Assembly: GCF_002217435.1 (NCBI RefSeq)
Contig: NZ_MUHF01000012.1
Location: 62,001 to 126,000, forward strand
DNA length: 64,000 bases
Source of the DNA: Flavobacterium reichenbachii
GTDB lineage: Bacteria; Bacteroidota; Bacteroidia; Flavobacteriales; Flavobacteriaceae
Direction: 5' to 3'
The position numbers and the translations under genes were made by a program. Below, one piece after another: positions 9,047-18,106 of the stretch (the first letter of the stretch is position 1; each line of letters begins with the position of its first letter). Below the pieces are notes generated by a model. The model made no database searches. It was not told the origin of the DNA and saw only the letters and a list, made by a program, of their open reading frames with translations.

Positions 9047-9152
9047 GAGGCTTTTATTTTTAGAATTTCAAAGATATTCAAATGTATTTAGTTTAAAATT
9101 TAAATTTATTGTAATTTTCTAAAATAAAAAGTAATTAAATATTTTCATCAAT

Positions 9153-11486
9153 ATGCTGCAAAAAACTGATTTTCGTTTTGTGATTAGAATGCTGCTATTT
9201 GTCTTTACAATTAGTATAAATGCGCAGAAAAAGGCTGGCGAACTTAAAAATCTTATTCAATATGTTGATCCGATGATTGGAACAGCAAAAATGGGACACA
9301 CGTATCCGGGAGCAACAGTTCCGTTTGGAAGCGTTCAGTTAAGTCCGGAAACGGATACAATTGCGTACGGATTAAACGGAAAATATAACGGCGAAGTGTA
9401 TAAATATTGTGCCGGTTATCAATATGAAGATAAAACAATTGTTGGGTTCAGTCATACCCATTTCAGCGGAACCGGACATTCTGATTTAGGTGATTTTCTG
9501 ATCATGCCGACAACCGGAAAATTACAATTAAATCCCGGAACAGCATCAAAACCATTATCAGGTTATCGTTCAGCATTTTCTCATTCGACAGAAAAAGCAG
9601 AACCGGCTTATTACAGCGTACTTCTGGAAGATCATAACATTAAAGCTGAATTGACTGCGACGACTAGAGTAGGAATGCATCAATATACTTTTCCTAAATC
9701 TGATGACGCGCATATTATTCTGGATTTAACTTCTGGAATTTATAACTATGATAAAAAAAATGTTTGGACATTTGTTCGTGTTGAAAACGATACTTTAATT
9801 ACTGGTTATCGCCAGACCAACGGCTGGGCAAGAACGAGAACAGTTTATTTTGCAATGTCTTTTAGCAAACCAATTAAAAGTTACGGACAGGCTCAACTGG
9901 AAAAAAGTGTTTACAGAGGTTTTTGGGGAAGATTTGATCAAACCAAAAACTTTCCGGAAATGGCTGGTCAAAACTTAAAATTGTTTTTTGATTTTGATAC
10001 AAAAGAAGGCGAGAAAATCAAAATTAAAATGGCTTTATCGCCAGTAAGTTCAGCTGGTGCATTAGAAAACATGAAAAAAGAAATCCCGAATTGGGATTTT
10101 GAAAGTGTAAAAAAACAAAGTCAGGAAATTTGGAATAAAGAATTGAATAAAATCCAGATTGAAACGATTCAAAAAGAAGATCTGGTTAATTTTTATACCG
10201 CAATGTATCATTCCTTTCTTGGCCCGACAGAATACATGGATTTAGATAAAAATTACAAAGGTTTGGATATGAATGTTCATAAAGCCGAGAACTTTACAAA
10301 TTACACCAGTTACTCGCTTTGGGATACTTACAGAGCTTTGCATCCGTTGTTTAATATTGTGCAGCCGAAAAGAAATGCAGATATGGTGAGTTCTATGCTG
10401 GCACATTCCGATCAGAGTGTGCATAAAATGCTTCCTGTCTGGTCGCATTATGCTAATGAAAACTGGTGTATGATTGGGTATCATTCGGTTTCAGTGGTTG
10501 CAGATGCGATTGTAAAAGGGAATATTAATTTTGATGCCGAAAAAGCGCTTCAGGCGTGTGTTAATACGGCAAAAGTGCCTTATTATGACGGATTAGAATA
10601 TTATATGAAAATGGGTTATGTTCCTGAAGATAAAAACGGATCTTCCGTTTCTAAAACTTTAGAATATGCCTATGACGATTGGGCAATTGCTCAGGCTGCA
10701 AAGAAATTAGGTAAAACGGATATTTATAATGAATTCACAGAAAGATCCAAAAATTATAAAAACGTTTACGATCAAAAAACAGGATTCATGCGTCCTAAAT
10801 TAAACGACGGAACTTTTAAGAAAGAATTTGATCCGTTAGACACGCACGGACAAGGTTTTATTGAAGGGAATTCGTGGAATTACAGTTTGTATGTCCCACA
10901 AGACCCGGCTGAAATGATAAAAATGATGGGAGGGAATGAAAAATTTAATGTTCGGCTGGATTCTTTATTTAATATGCATCTTCCGGATAAATATTTTGAA
11001 AATACAGAAGATATTACCAGAGAAGGAATCATTGGAAATTATGTTCATGGAAACGAGCCTTCTCACCACGTTGTTTATTTATACAATTGGACCAATTCAC
11101 CTTGGAAAGCACAAGACAAAATCAGAATGATTTTGAAAAAAATGTACCGCAACGGAGCAGACGGTTTAGGAGGAAATGATGATTTCGGACAAATGAGCGC
11201 CTGGTATATTTTCAGCAGTTTAGGTTTTTATCCAGTTGCGCCGTGTTCTGATGAATATGCTCTAGGAAGTCCATTGATTAAAAAAGCGGTTTTTAACCTA
11301 GAAAACGGAAAAAACTTTGAAGTTGAAACCGTTAATCAATCCGATAAAAATGTATTTGTGAGTAAAGTTTTATTGAACGGAAAAGAACTCTCCAGACCTT
11401 TCTTAAAACATTCAGATATTATAAATGGCGGAAAAATTACGTTTTATATGAGTTCTAAACCTAATAAGAAGAATTATTCGAATTGA
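9153..11486 (+). CDS. Glycoside hydrolase family 92 alpha-mannosidase, secreted
   Basis: A 777-residue secreted enzyme with a signal peptide (residues 1-25, ending INAQ). It has GH92 landmarks throughout: the N-terminal VDPMIGT and GHTYPGATVPFG, SHTHFSGTG near residue 107, SYSLWDTYRALHPL near 389, EGNSWNYSLYVPQD near 572 and GNEPSHHVVYLYNW near 632, ending with GGNDDFGQMSAWY. GH92 enzymes are calcium-dependent exo-mannosidases that mostly cleave alpha-1,2/1,3 linkages of N-glycans or yeast mannan by inversion. No SusC/SusD pair is adjacent, so it is an orphan hydrolase rather than part of a utilisation locus. A terminator follows. Confidence 0.95.
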   Translation: MLQKTDFRFVIRMLLFVFTISINAQKKAGELKNLIQYVDPMIGTAKMGHTYPGATVPFGSVQLSPETDTIAYGLNGKYNGEVYKYCAGYQYEDKTIVGFSHTHFSGTGHSDLGDFLIMPTTGKLQLNPGTASKPLSGYRSAFSHSTEKAEPAYYSVLLEDHNIKAELTATTRVGMHQYTFPKSDDAHIILDLTSGIYNYDKKNVWTFVRVENDTLITGYRQTNGWARTRTVYFAMSFSKPIKSYGQAQLEKSVYRGFWGRFDQTKNFPEMAGQNLKLFFDFDTKEGEKIKIKMALSPVSSAGALENMKKEIPNWDFESVKKQSQEIWNKELNKIQIETIQKEDLVNFYTAMYHSFLGPTEYMDLDKNYKGLDMNVHKAENFTNYTSYSLWDTYRALHPLFNIVQPKRNADMVSSMLAHSDQSVHKMLPVWSHYANENWCMIGYHSVSVVADAIVKGNINFDAEKALQACVNTAKVPYYDGLEYYMKMGYVPEDKNGSSVSKTLEYAYDDWAIAQAAKKLGKTDIYNEFTERSKNYKNVYDQKTGFMRPKLNDGTFKKEFDPLDTHGQGFIEGNSWNYSLYVPQDPAEMIKMMGGNEKFNVRLDSLFNMHLPDKYFENTEDITREGIIGNYVHGNEPSHHVVYLYNWTNSPWKAQDKIRMILKKMYRNGADGLGGNDDFGQMSAWYIFSSLGFYPVAPCSDEYALGSPLIKKAVFNLENGKNFEVETVNQSDKNVFVSKVLLNGKELSRPFLKHSDIINGGKITFYMSSKPNKKNYSN

Positions 11487-11492
11487 TGAGCT

Positions 11493-11525
11493 AAACCTAA
11501 CAGGTTTCTAAAACCTGTTAGGTTT
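11493..11525 (+). terminator. Terminator of GH92 gene, CCTAACAGG repeat
   Basis: A perfect 15-bp stem (11493-11507 and 11511-11525) followed by CTTTT. The core CCTAACAGGTT recurs in the terminator at 60219-60249. Confidence 0.85.
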
Positions 11526-11589
11526 CTTTTACCACCCTGAACGAATTCTCTGGACACTAGGCCTGACATGAGTACAAAATTAAATTCGA

Positions 11590-11613
11590 GAAAATTTGTG
11601 TAATTCGTGGCGG
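11590..11613. repeat. Half copy of the CACGAATT repeat
   Basis: Ends in GTGTAATTCGTGGCGG, the reverse-complement type end of the element described at 6465-6590. No partner arm was found nearby. Confidence 0.5.
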
Positions 11614-11663
11614 AACAACAAAAAACTTCACGAAATTTGCATTTCAATTAAAGAAAATCAAAT

Positions 11664-12107
11664 ATGAAAATAAATTTAAAATCAGGAATCGATAAATTGC
11701 TTTTCGGAATGAAGCAAAACGATGTAACGGCTGCTTTAGGAAAACCTGATAAAAACTATAAAGACGAAGATGATAATGTTATTTTTGTTTATAATGCTCA
11801 TAAAATCAGATTGACTTTTTATCAGGAAGAAGACTTGAAATTAGGTTATCTGGTAGCTTCGAGCAATGATCTTGAAGTTTTTGGTTTCAAATTAATCGGA
11901 AGAAAAATTACAGACGTAAAGAAAGATCTGGCTACTAAAGGAATTACAAAATACAATCAGGAAACTTTTGATACTTTTGAAAATTATTTCAATGAAGACA
12001 ATTGGTTTATTCTGCAAACCGAATTTGATGAGGTGGTAAAGTTTGAGGTTGGCGCAATAATCAACGACAAAGACGAATTTGACTGGAAATTCCCCGTTAA
12101 GAAATAA
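11664..12107 (+). CDS. Conserved hypothetical protein
   Basis: A 147-residue cytoplasmic protein with no signal peptide. The N-terminal part (LKSGIDKLLFGMKQNDVTAALG) resembles the start of small bacterial proteins whose pattern is helix, conserved KPD, then a beta sheet. I assign no family or function. It is a single-gene unit with a strong terminator shared with the M61 peptidase gene. Confidence 0.7.
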   Translation: MKINLKSGIDKLLFGMKQNDVTAALGKPDKNYKDEDDNVIFVYNAHKIRLTFYQEEDLKLGYLVASSNDLEVFGFKLIGRKITDVKKDLATKGITKYNQETFDTFENYFNEDNWFILQTEFDEVVKFEVGAIINDKDEFDWKFPVKK

Positions 12108-12112
12108 ACAAA

Positions 12113-12140
12113 AAAACCGACAATCACTTGTCGGTTTTTT
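12113..12140. terminator. Bidirectional terminator
   Basis: Stem AAAACCGACAA / TTGTCGGTTTT with a TCAC loop and flanking A and T tracts, between converging genes. Confidence 0.85.
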
Positions 12141-12162
12141 TATGATAATATTAAAAAAGAAT

Positions 12163-14016
12163 TTACCCTTTTAACCAGGCATTTTTAAGTTTCTCTTTAG
12201 AAGCGTCTGTAGCTTTAAATGTTTCAGCCTCTTCAAAAGGTAATTTTACAGTACCTTTTATAGTTTCTTCTTTACCAGCACGTTTTATTTTAACTGTGAT
12301 AGGATCATTTTCTTTCCAGTTTTCACTTTCTCCAATTAAATCATAAATATTATCTAGAGAATAAGATTTATTATTTACTGCTAAAATTTTATCACCACCT
12401 TTTAAATTTAAGTTTTTGAAAAATTCATTTGGTTCAATATCCGAACGAACAGCAATTTCTTTAGTTTGTTTGTCAATAGAAATATAAGGAGTTTGTCCCT
12501 TTAAGAAAACCTGACCTGGTTTTTTCTCTTTTGCTTTAGTTACTCCAACTTTAGCTAAATAAAAATCATAAGGAATTGGAGTTGTTCCCGCTACATATTT
12601 AGTCAAAAATTCTCCTACTTCAGGATACGTCAACTGTGTTATTTTAGCAAAAAGTTCGTTGTCGTTAAATGGTTTTTCAATACCATATTCATTAGATAAT
12701 TTATGCATCAAATCAAGAATTCCTCTTTCTCCGTTGCTTTTTTCTCTAATAATGATATCAACGCACATGCCTATTAAAGCTCCTTTTTGGTACACATTTA
12801 AGTATTGGTCTTTGTAAGGCTGTTCTAAAACATTGGCACTCATTTTAGTAAATGACATTGTATCGTCTAAACTTTTAGACTGTTCGATTTTATCAGCGAT
12901 ACGAGTATAGAATTCATCTTCATTTATCAAACCTTGGTTAATTTGGAAAAGGTTTGCAAAATATTCTGTTACACCTTCATACATCCATAAATGCTCAGAC
13001 ATTTTTGGTGCGTTATAATCAAAATACTGAATTTCTTTTGAGTGAACAGTCAAAGGCGTTACAATATGGAAGAATTCGTGCGAAACAACATCTTTCATAG
13101 ATTCAACCAATTTTTCTTTAGGCATAGACTCTGGTAATACCACAGTTGTAGCGGTAGGATGTTCTAATGCTCCAAAACCGTGTGCATCATCTTTGGCCAT
13201 ACTTGACAAATACAATAAAACAGTATATTTTTTAGTAGAATTTACTTTTCCTAAAAAGTTTTTCTGCGCTGTCATCATCGTTTTCATCTCTGGAGTAATA
13301 CTTTCGGCAGTATATTTTCCGGTTGGAGAATACACAGCAATTAAAATATCCATTCCATTTACGTTAAATGTTGTGTAATCTGGTTTAGAATACATAATAG
13401 GATTTTCAACCAAAACAGCATAACGAGGAGTAGTAAATACATCACTTGTTTTGCTGGCATCTTCATCTGTCATAGAAGTAGCTCCCCAAAGCGTTTCCGG
13501 GTGTGTAATGGTAACTTTGTATGGAACGTCTAATTTGTCTTTAAAATACCCTACAAATCCATGTGTATTAACCATAAAGTTTACTCCTGCATTAATATTA
13601 GTTCCTGCTGGAGAAAATATATCGTCATTACCAAAACCAGTTCCTTTTTCAGTATCAAAAGTATCTCCCGTTAAATAGGTGATTTTTGTCAGTGCCTTAG
13701 CATTTGCAATAGACCATGAATTATCGTCGATTCTTTTTACTGTTAATGCATTTCCTTTTGCATCAAAAGCTTTAAAATCATCTGAATATTTACCATAATT
13801 GTCTGTAGAGTATGTCCCGGGAACTGTTTTCGGAATACTGTAAATAACTTCGTCTGTTTTTATTGCGGGAGGAGTTACAGTAACGAGTACTTTATCATCT
13901 TTTACATCAGTAAGATTAATATTTACTTCTACTACATTGCTTTTAGTAGTTCCAGTTCCAGTTTTACAGCTCCAAAACGTTACCGCCAGAGCTAAGGTGT
14001 AAACTATTTTTTTCAT
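12163..14016 (-). CDS. M61 family metallopeptidase (glycyl aminopeptidase-like) with PDZ domain, lipoprotein
   Basis: A 617-residue protein with a lipoprotein signal (TFWSC, cysteine 16). The zinc site HEFFH is at residues 313-317, with the downstream glutamate in MYEGVTEYF about 30 residues later. A beta-rich M61 N-terminal domain precedes it, and a PDZ domain lies near residues 500-590. M61 enzymes release N-terminal glycine or alanine from peptides, and the PDZ domain suits peptide-end recognition at the cell envelope. It has its own terminator on the minus strand. Substrate and exact location (periplasmic or outer leaflet) are inferred. Confidence 0.92.
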   Translation of the reverse strand: MKKIVYTLALAVTFWSCKTGTGTTKSNVVEVNINLTDVKDDKVLVTVTPPAIKTDEVIYSIPKTVPGTYSTDNYGKYSDDFKAFDAKGNALTVKRIDDNSWSIANAKALTKITYLTGDTFDTEKGTGFGNDDIFSPAGTNINAGVNFMVNTHGFVGYFKDKLDVPYKVTITHPETLWGATSMTDEDASKTSDVFTTPRYAVLVENPIMYSKPDYTTFNVNGMDILIAVYSPTGKYTAESITPEMKTMMTAQKNFLGKVNSTKKYTVLLYLSSMAKDDAHGFGALEHPTATTVVLPESMPKEKLVESMKDVVSHEFFHIVTPLTVHSKEIQYFDYNAPKMSEHLWMYEGVTEYFANLFQINQGLINEDEFYTRIADKIEQSKSLDDTMSFTKMSANVLEQPYKDQYLNVYQKGALIGMCVDIIIREKSNGERGILDLMHKLSNEYGIEKPFNDNELFAKITQLTYPEVGEFLTKYVAGTTPIPYDFYLAKVGVTKAKEKKPGQVFLKGQTPYISIDKQTKEIAVRSDIEPNEFFKNLNLKGGDKILAVNNKSYSLDNIYDLIGESENWKENDPITVKIKRAGKEETIKGTVKLPFEEAETFKATDASKEKLKNAWLKG

Positions 14017-14110
14017 TTATTAATGTTTAATTATTTCTATTTGACTCTTGAAAATTCAAAAAGTTACATGAAGTTAATGATATAATTACACAAAAGTGAA
14101 AATATAAAAA

Positions 14111-14139
14111 AAAACTCCTGTTTTTCAGGAGTTTTTTTT
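14111..14139 (-). terminator. Terminator of the TIGR03643/DUF2805 gene
   Basis: ACTCCTG / CAGGAGT stem with a five-T loop, flanked by A and T tracts that extend the pairing. It overlaps the stop codon region of the minus-strand gene. Confidence 0.8.
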
Positions 14140-14416
14140 AGTCTAGTTTATTTTTTATATAATATTTGCCATCCAAATCTTCATCAAAATCATCAATTTT
14201 GACTGGTTTTGGTTTTGGTTTATTTGCAAGAGCCTTTTTTTTCCACATTTCAAACTTTTCAAGTGGCATTTTCTTTTTCAAGATCTCCAATACTTCTTTT
14301 TCTGCCAATCCAAATTCTTTCTTTATGATTTCAAATGGATTTCTTTCTTCTAAAGCCAGCGAAACAAGTTTTTCGGTTTGTTCCCAATTTAATTCTTTGC
14401 GGTTACTCTTTTTCAT
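14138..14416 (-). CDS. TIGR03643 family protein (DUF2805)
   Basis: A 92-residue basic protein with an N-terminal helical block (NWEQTEKLVSLALEERNPFEIIKKEFGL) and a helix-turn-helix-like second block (EKEVLEILKKKMPLEKFEMWKKKA), then a lysine/proline-rich tail. The block order matches the small TIGR03643/DUF2805 family, which has no known function. The fold may bind nucleic acid, but that is a guess. It is encoded alone. Confidence 0.8.
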   Translation of the reverse strand: MKKSNRKELNWEQTEKLVSLALEERNPFEIIKKEFGLAEKEVLEILKKKMPLEKFEMWKKKALANKPKPKPVKIDDFDEDLDGKYYIKNKLD

Positions 14417-14528
14417 CTCGTGAAAATTAATTCAAAAATAGGGGTTAATGATTAATAGATTGATTTTCAATTTCTGTTTCAATATTAATAAAAAAAATAA
14501 TTACTTGGTTCGATCATCCATGTTTTTT

Positions 14529-15365
14529 TTAGTGATTTTCGGTATTTTTTGCAGATCTTGATTTTTGAAACGGAATTTGCAGTAATTTTTTTAATTTATT
14601 GTTTTCTTCCGGCAGCATATGAGTATCTACTCCATATATTAATTTGTCTTTTGAAAGCGTCGTAAATGTACCGAAAAGACGGTCCCAAACCGAAAAAATA
14701 TTTCCATAATTGCTATCTGTGTAAGGTAAAACATAATGATGATGCACTTTATGCATATTTGGAGAAACGATAAAGTAACTAAGGAAAACATCCAGTTTAT
14801 TAGGGAGTGAAATGTTGGCGTGATTAAATTGTGAAGCTATAACCGATAGCGATTGATATAAAAACACCATCCACATTGGGCTTCCTACAATTAAAACACC
14901 TAAAGTGGTAAATATAAAACGCATTACACTTTCGCCGGGATGATGTCTGTTGGCAGTTGTTGTATCTATCCAGGTATCTGTATGGTGGATAAGATGAAAC
15001 CGCCATAAAAATTTTACTTTGTGCTGAATAAAATGAACTAAATAAGCGCCAATCAGATCTAACAAAAGTAATCCGATGATTGTATAAAGCCAAATAGGAA
15101 GTTTTGGAATCCATTGCAATATTCCAAAATGATTTTCGGTTGTCCAGCTTGCAGTTTTAATTAAAATGAAGGCAAGAATAAAATTGACAATTATTGTAGT
15201 AAAAGTAAGAAAGAAATTTATTCCTGCATGATGCCATTTTCTATATTGCATCAGAAAAAACGGAAAACTATTTTCTATCAGCCAGAAAATAGTTATTCCT
15301 CCAACCAAAATTAAACTTCGATGCGAAGAAGGAATTGTACTAAAATATGAAATGATCTCATTCAT
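14529..15365 (-). CDS. Sterol desaturase / fatty acid hydroxylase family membrane protein
   Basis: A 278-residue integral membrane di-iron protein. About four hydrophobic segments are seen in the N-terminal half. The histidine clusters of the family are present: HFIQHK near residue 110, HLIHHTD near 123, NRHHPGE near 138 and HKVHHHY near 205. These ligate two irons and support O2-dependent hydroxylation or desaturation of a lipid. The substrate is unknown; candidates are fatty acids, sphingolipids or carotenoids. It is encoded alone on the minus strand. Confidence 0.88.
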   Translation of the reverse strand: MNEIISYFSTIPSSHRSLILVGGITIFWLIENSFPFFLMQYRKWHHAGINFFLTFTTIIVNFILAFILIKTASWTTENHFGILQWIPKLPIWLYTIIGLLLLDLIGAYLVHFIQHKVKFLWRFHLIHHTDTWIDTTTANRHHPGESVMRFIFTTLGVLIVGSPMWMVFLYQSLSVIASQFNHANISLPNKLDVFLSYFIVSPNMHKVHHHYVLPYTDSNYGNIFSVWDRLFGTFTTLSKDKLIYGVDTHMLPEENNKLKKLLQIPFQKSRSAKNTENH

Positions 15366-15534
15366 AATTAAATAAAATTTTTACTCAAATTTAATTAAAT
15401 TGATGAAATATTATATATTATTTTGTTGAATTTGTAAAATTGGGTGTTAGTTTTTATATATTTTTTACTGTGTACAAAAAAAGAGAAGAAGTAATTAAAC
15501 TTTTTCTCTTTTTATTTTCAGAAGTTACTGTTTA

Positions 15535-15774
15535 CTATTTTTTTATAAGACTGATGACAAATAATAAGATCCATCCGCCTCCTGCAGCAATAATAATCTG
15601 CCACAATAAACTGCCTCCGCCAATACCAAGATTTCCGGCAATCCAACCGCCAAAGATTGCACCAATTATACCAACAATTATATTACCAATTAAACCAAAG
15701 CCAGCGCCTTTCCATAATTGTCCAGCCAGCCATCCTGAAATTGCCCCAATAAGTAAAAAATATAAAAATGCCAT
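15535..15774 (-). CDS. GlsB/YeaQ/YmgE family stress-response membrane protein
   Basis: A 79-residue protein made almost entirely of three glycine-rich membrane segments, with the conserved GAISGWLAGQLWKG start and IVGIIGAIFGGW core of the transglycosylase-associated (GlsB/YeaQ/YmgE) family. Members are linked to general stress in other bacteria. A 119-residue frame on the opposite strand is its shadow. It lies 21 bases after the aquaporin gene, so co-transcription is likely. Confidence 0.88.
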   Translation of the reverse strand: MAFLYFLLIGAISGWLAGQLWKGAGFGLIGNIIVGIIGAIFGGWIAGNLGIGGGSLLWQIIIAAGGGWILLFVISLIKK

Positions 15775-15795
15775 AATTTTATTTTTTAAAGTTTA

Positions 15796-16527
15796 TTAAT
15801 CTAAGGTTTGGGGATTATTTTTAGCCTCGGCATGATTTTGTAATAAATTCTTATAGATAAATCCGCCTAAGATTGCGCCCAAAATAGGAGCGACCCAAAA
15901 TAACCATACCTGCGCTAATTGATCACTGCCAGCAAAAATAGCCTGAGATAAAGATCGTGCAGGATTTACAGATGTGTTGGTAATTGGAATACTGATTAAG
16001 TGAATAACAGTCAATGTAAGACCAATAACGATTCCACAGAAATTACTATTAGCAAATTTATCTGTGGCTCCCAAGATAATTAAGACAAAGAATAATGTCA
16101 ATACAAATTCAGCAATAAAGGCAGATTGCAAAGAATATCCGTCTGGAGAAAAGGGACCATATCCATTAGAAGCAAAAGCTCCCGCTTTGGCACTATCAAT
16201 GACAAAACCAGCTTTTCCTGATGCTATGGTATAAAGAGTTCCGGCAGCTGCAACCGCTCCAACGCATTGCGCTATAATGTATGGTACAAGATCTTTTACA
16301 GGAAATTTACCTCCAGCCCAAAGACCAAAAGATACTGCGGGATTAAAGTGGCCGCCGGATATATGTCCCACGGCGTAAGCCATTGCAAGTACAGTAAGAC
16401 CAAAAGCAAGTGCTACGCCTGCAAATCCAATGCCTAATCCAGGATATCCTGCTGCAAAGATGGCACTGCCGCAACCGCCAAAAACCAGCCAATAAGTTCC
16501 GAAGAACTCAGCAAATAATTTTTTCAT
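15796..16527 (-). CDS. aqpZ: Aquaporin Z-type water channel (MIP family)
   Basis: A 243-residue channel with six membrane helices. The two pore motifs are intact: NPA at residues 62-64 (GGHFNPAVS) and NPA at 188-190 followed by arginine 191 (SVNPARS), the selectivity-filter arginine of water-specific aquaporins. There is no extended loop of the glycerol-channel kind. It sits between the DoxX-like gene (29 bases upstream) and the GlsB gene, so the three may be one envelope or osmotic-stress operon. Confidence 0.92.
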   Translation of the reverse strand: MKKLFAEFFGTYWLVFGGCGSAIFAAGYPGLGIGFAGVALAFGLTVLAMAYAVGHISGGHFNPAVSFGLWAGGKFPVKDLVPYIIAQCVGAVAAAGTLYTIASGKAGFVIDSAKAGAFASNGYGPFSPDGYSLQSAFIAEFVLTLFFVLIILGATDKFANSNFCGIVIGLTLTVIHLISIPITNTSVNPARSLSQAIFAGSDQLAQVWLFWVAPILGAILGGFIYKNLLQNHAEAKNNPQTLD

Positions 16528-16556
16528 AGTAAATAATTTTAATTAATATCTGATTG

Positions 16557-16913
16557 TTAAAGGGTATATAGGTATGCCCATAGAATCAATACAATTTGTA
16601 AGGGCAAACGTACTAATAAAATAATTTTTAACAAAGAAAATTTACCTTTTTTCTTACAATACATGTTCCAGTTTGCAGGAAATACAGCAATTAATAAAGC
16701 TATAATTCCCCATGCACCAATGACGGTTGTAAGTGGAAAGATCAGGAGAATGCCTAAAATAATTTCGGCAGCTCCACTTAAAATATTTAATAATTGAGGA
16801 TTGGGCAGATAAGACGGAATGATTCTGACGTACATTCCTGGATTTTTAAAATGATTAATACCAGCACATATATAAAGAAAAGCCATTAAATATAAGTGCC
16901 AGGGTAAATTCAT
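16557..16913 (-). CDS. DoxX-like small membrane protein
   Basis: A 118-residue protein with four predicted membrane helices. It has the DoxX-family pattern of a conserved GINHFKNP after helix 1 and GAAEIILGI at helix 2. DoxX-like proteins are often partners in electron transfer or thiol stress systems, but no partner is seen here. It begins the likely operon with aquaporin and GlsB. Confidence 0.8.
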   Translation of the reverse strand: MNLPWHLYLMAFLYICAGINHFKNPGMYVRIIPSYLPNPQLLNILSGAAEIILGILLIFPLTTVIGAWGIIALLIAVFPANWNMYCKKKGKFSLLKIILLVRLPLQIVLILWAYLYTL

Positions 16914-16995
16914 GATAGTATAGTTTGTAACGAATTTATAAAAAAATCGGCAATTATCGTTACAGTACAGTTTTTTTAACGCTGCAAAGAGCGGT

Positions 16996-17892
16996 CTACT
17001 TTTTGCGGTTAAAATTTACGTTCATAATAATTATGGCAAGAATAATTAATACGATTCCAACCCATTGTGTAAAGATTACTTTTTCGTTCAATAAAACGTA
17101 AGCCATCATCACAGAAACGGGAAGTTCAAGAGCAGAAACAATGCTTCCTAATCCGATTCCGGTTAAAGGAAAACCTGCATTCATTAATAGGGGAGGAATA
17201 ATGGTTCCGAAAAGTGATAATACAATTCCCCATTTCATAAAAATTTCCAGGTTAAATGGAGTTACTTGTGTTGCAAATGCAAACGAAAAAACAATTACAG
17301 CACCACCCAAAAGCATATATAAACTACGCTGTGCAGAAGATATTTCTGTTGCGACGCGATTAGCAGTAAACATGGTTGTAGTAAAAGATGCTGCAGCCAT
17401 AATTCCCCAAGCAAGCCCGCGCCAATCCAGGTTGATTTCATTATTTAAAATGTTTGTTGCCAATACAGTTCCTATAAGTACAATAAAAACAGCAATTACT
17501 TTTTGTTTTGACGGCAGTTTCTTTTCTAAAATCATTTCAAGCAAAACACCCATCCAGACAGTCTGCATCAACAAAACAATACCTATAGAAACCGGGATAT
17601 ATTTTACAGCCAGATAATAGAATAAACTTGTCATTCCGAGAGAAGTTCCGGCAGTCATTAAGCTGACAATATTTTTTGTAGAAGCTTTTACAACATTATT
17701 TTTATTCTTAACTTTTTGAAATGCATTAATAAGCAGAATTCCAATAATTCCTAATATAAATTGAGCAGTAGTAACTTCTGCAGTTGTATATCCCTCTGAG
17801 TAAGCAATTTTTACAAAAGTGGCCAACATCCCGTAAGTTGTAGCACCAAGTGCAACTAAAAATACTCCTTTTAATACATTATTCTGTAACAT
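16996..17892 (-). CDS. EamA/DMT family transporter
   Basis: A 298-residue inner-membrane protein with ten hydrophobic segments in two EamA repeats, as usual for drug/metabolite transporters. Landmarks are GATTYGMLATFVK at the start and the second-repeat GFPLTGIGLGSIVSALELP. Members export amino acids, nucleosides or other metabolites; the substrate is unknown. A TAnnTTTG-type box (TACCTTTG, minus strand) lies 33 bases upstream. An overlapping 158-residue frame on the other strand is a shadow. Confidence 0.88.
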   Translation of the reverse strand: MLQNNVLKGVFLVALGATTYGMLATFVKIAYSEGYTTAEVTTAQFILGIIGILLINAFQKVKNKNNVVKASTKNIVSLMTAGTSLGMTSLFYYLAVKYIPVSIGIVLLMQTVWMGVLLEMILEKKLPSKQKVIAVFIVLIGTVLATNILNNEINLDWRGLAWGIMAAASFTTTMFTANRVATEISSAQRSLYMLLGGAVIVFSFAFATQVTPFNLEIFMKWGIVLSLFGTIIPPLLMNAGFPLTGIGLGSIVSALELPVSVMMAYVLLNEKVIFTQWVGIVLIILAIIIMNVNFNRKK

Positions 17893-17925
17893 CTTATTAT
17901 TGTTTATTTTAAAAAATCAAGCCGG

Positions 17926-17933
17926 CAAAGGTA
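17926..17933 (-). promoter_or_regulatory. -7 box for the EamA transporter gene
   Basis: Reads TACCTTTG on the minus strand, matching TAnnTTTG. Confidence 0.55.
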
Positions 17934-18040
17934 AGTTATTTTGTTTAGGATTTAATATAAAATCGCCAAAAACCTTATTATTGCTTTAATGTGAAGCTTG
18001 AAATTTTAAACGAAATTGCAGATTTGACAGAATATATAAA

Positions 18041-18079
18041 AAACAAAACCATCAAAAATAAATCTTGATGGTTTTGTTT
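18041..18079 (-). terminator. Terminator of the nrnA-gldI-PPIase operon
   Basis: Perfect 15-bp stem (18041-18055 and 18065-18079). On the minus strand it ends in a T-rich arm after the last PPIase gene. Confidence 0.85.
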
Positions 18080-18106
18080 TATTTAAAAAATTCAATCTGA
18101 AAATTA

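Noticed and set aside
15440..15799. 119-codon plus-strand frame
   Set aside because: It lies opposite the well-supported GlsB gene; its proline-rich product is what an antisense frame of that gene gives.
17141..17617. 158-codon plus-strand frame
   Set aside because: It is antisense to the EamA transporter, which has clear family motifs and a promoter box.
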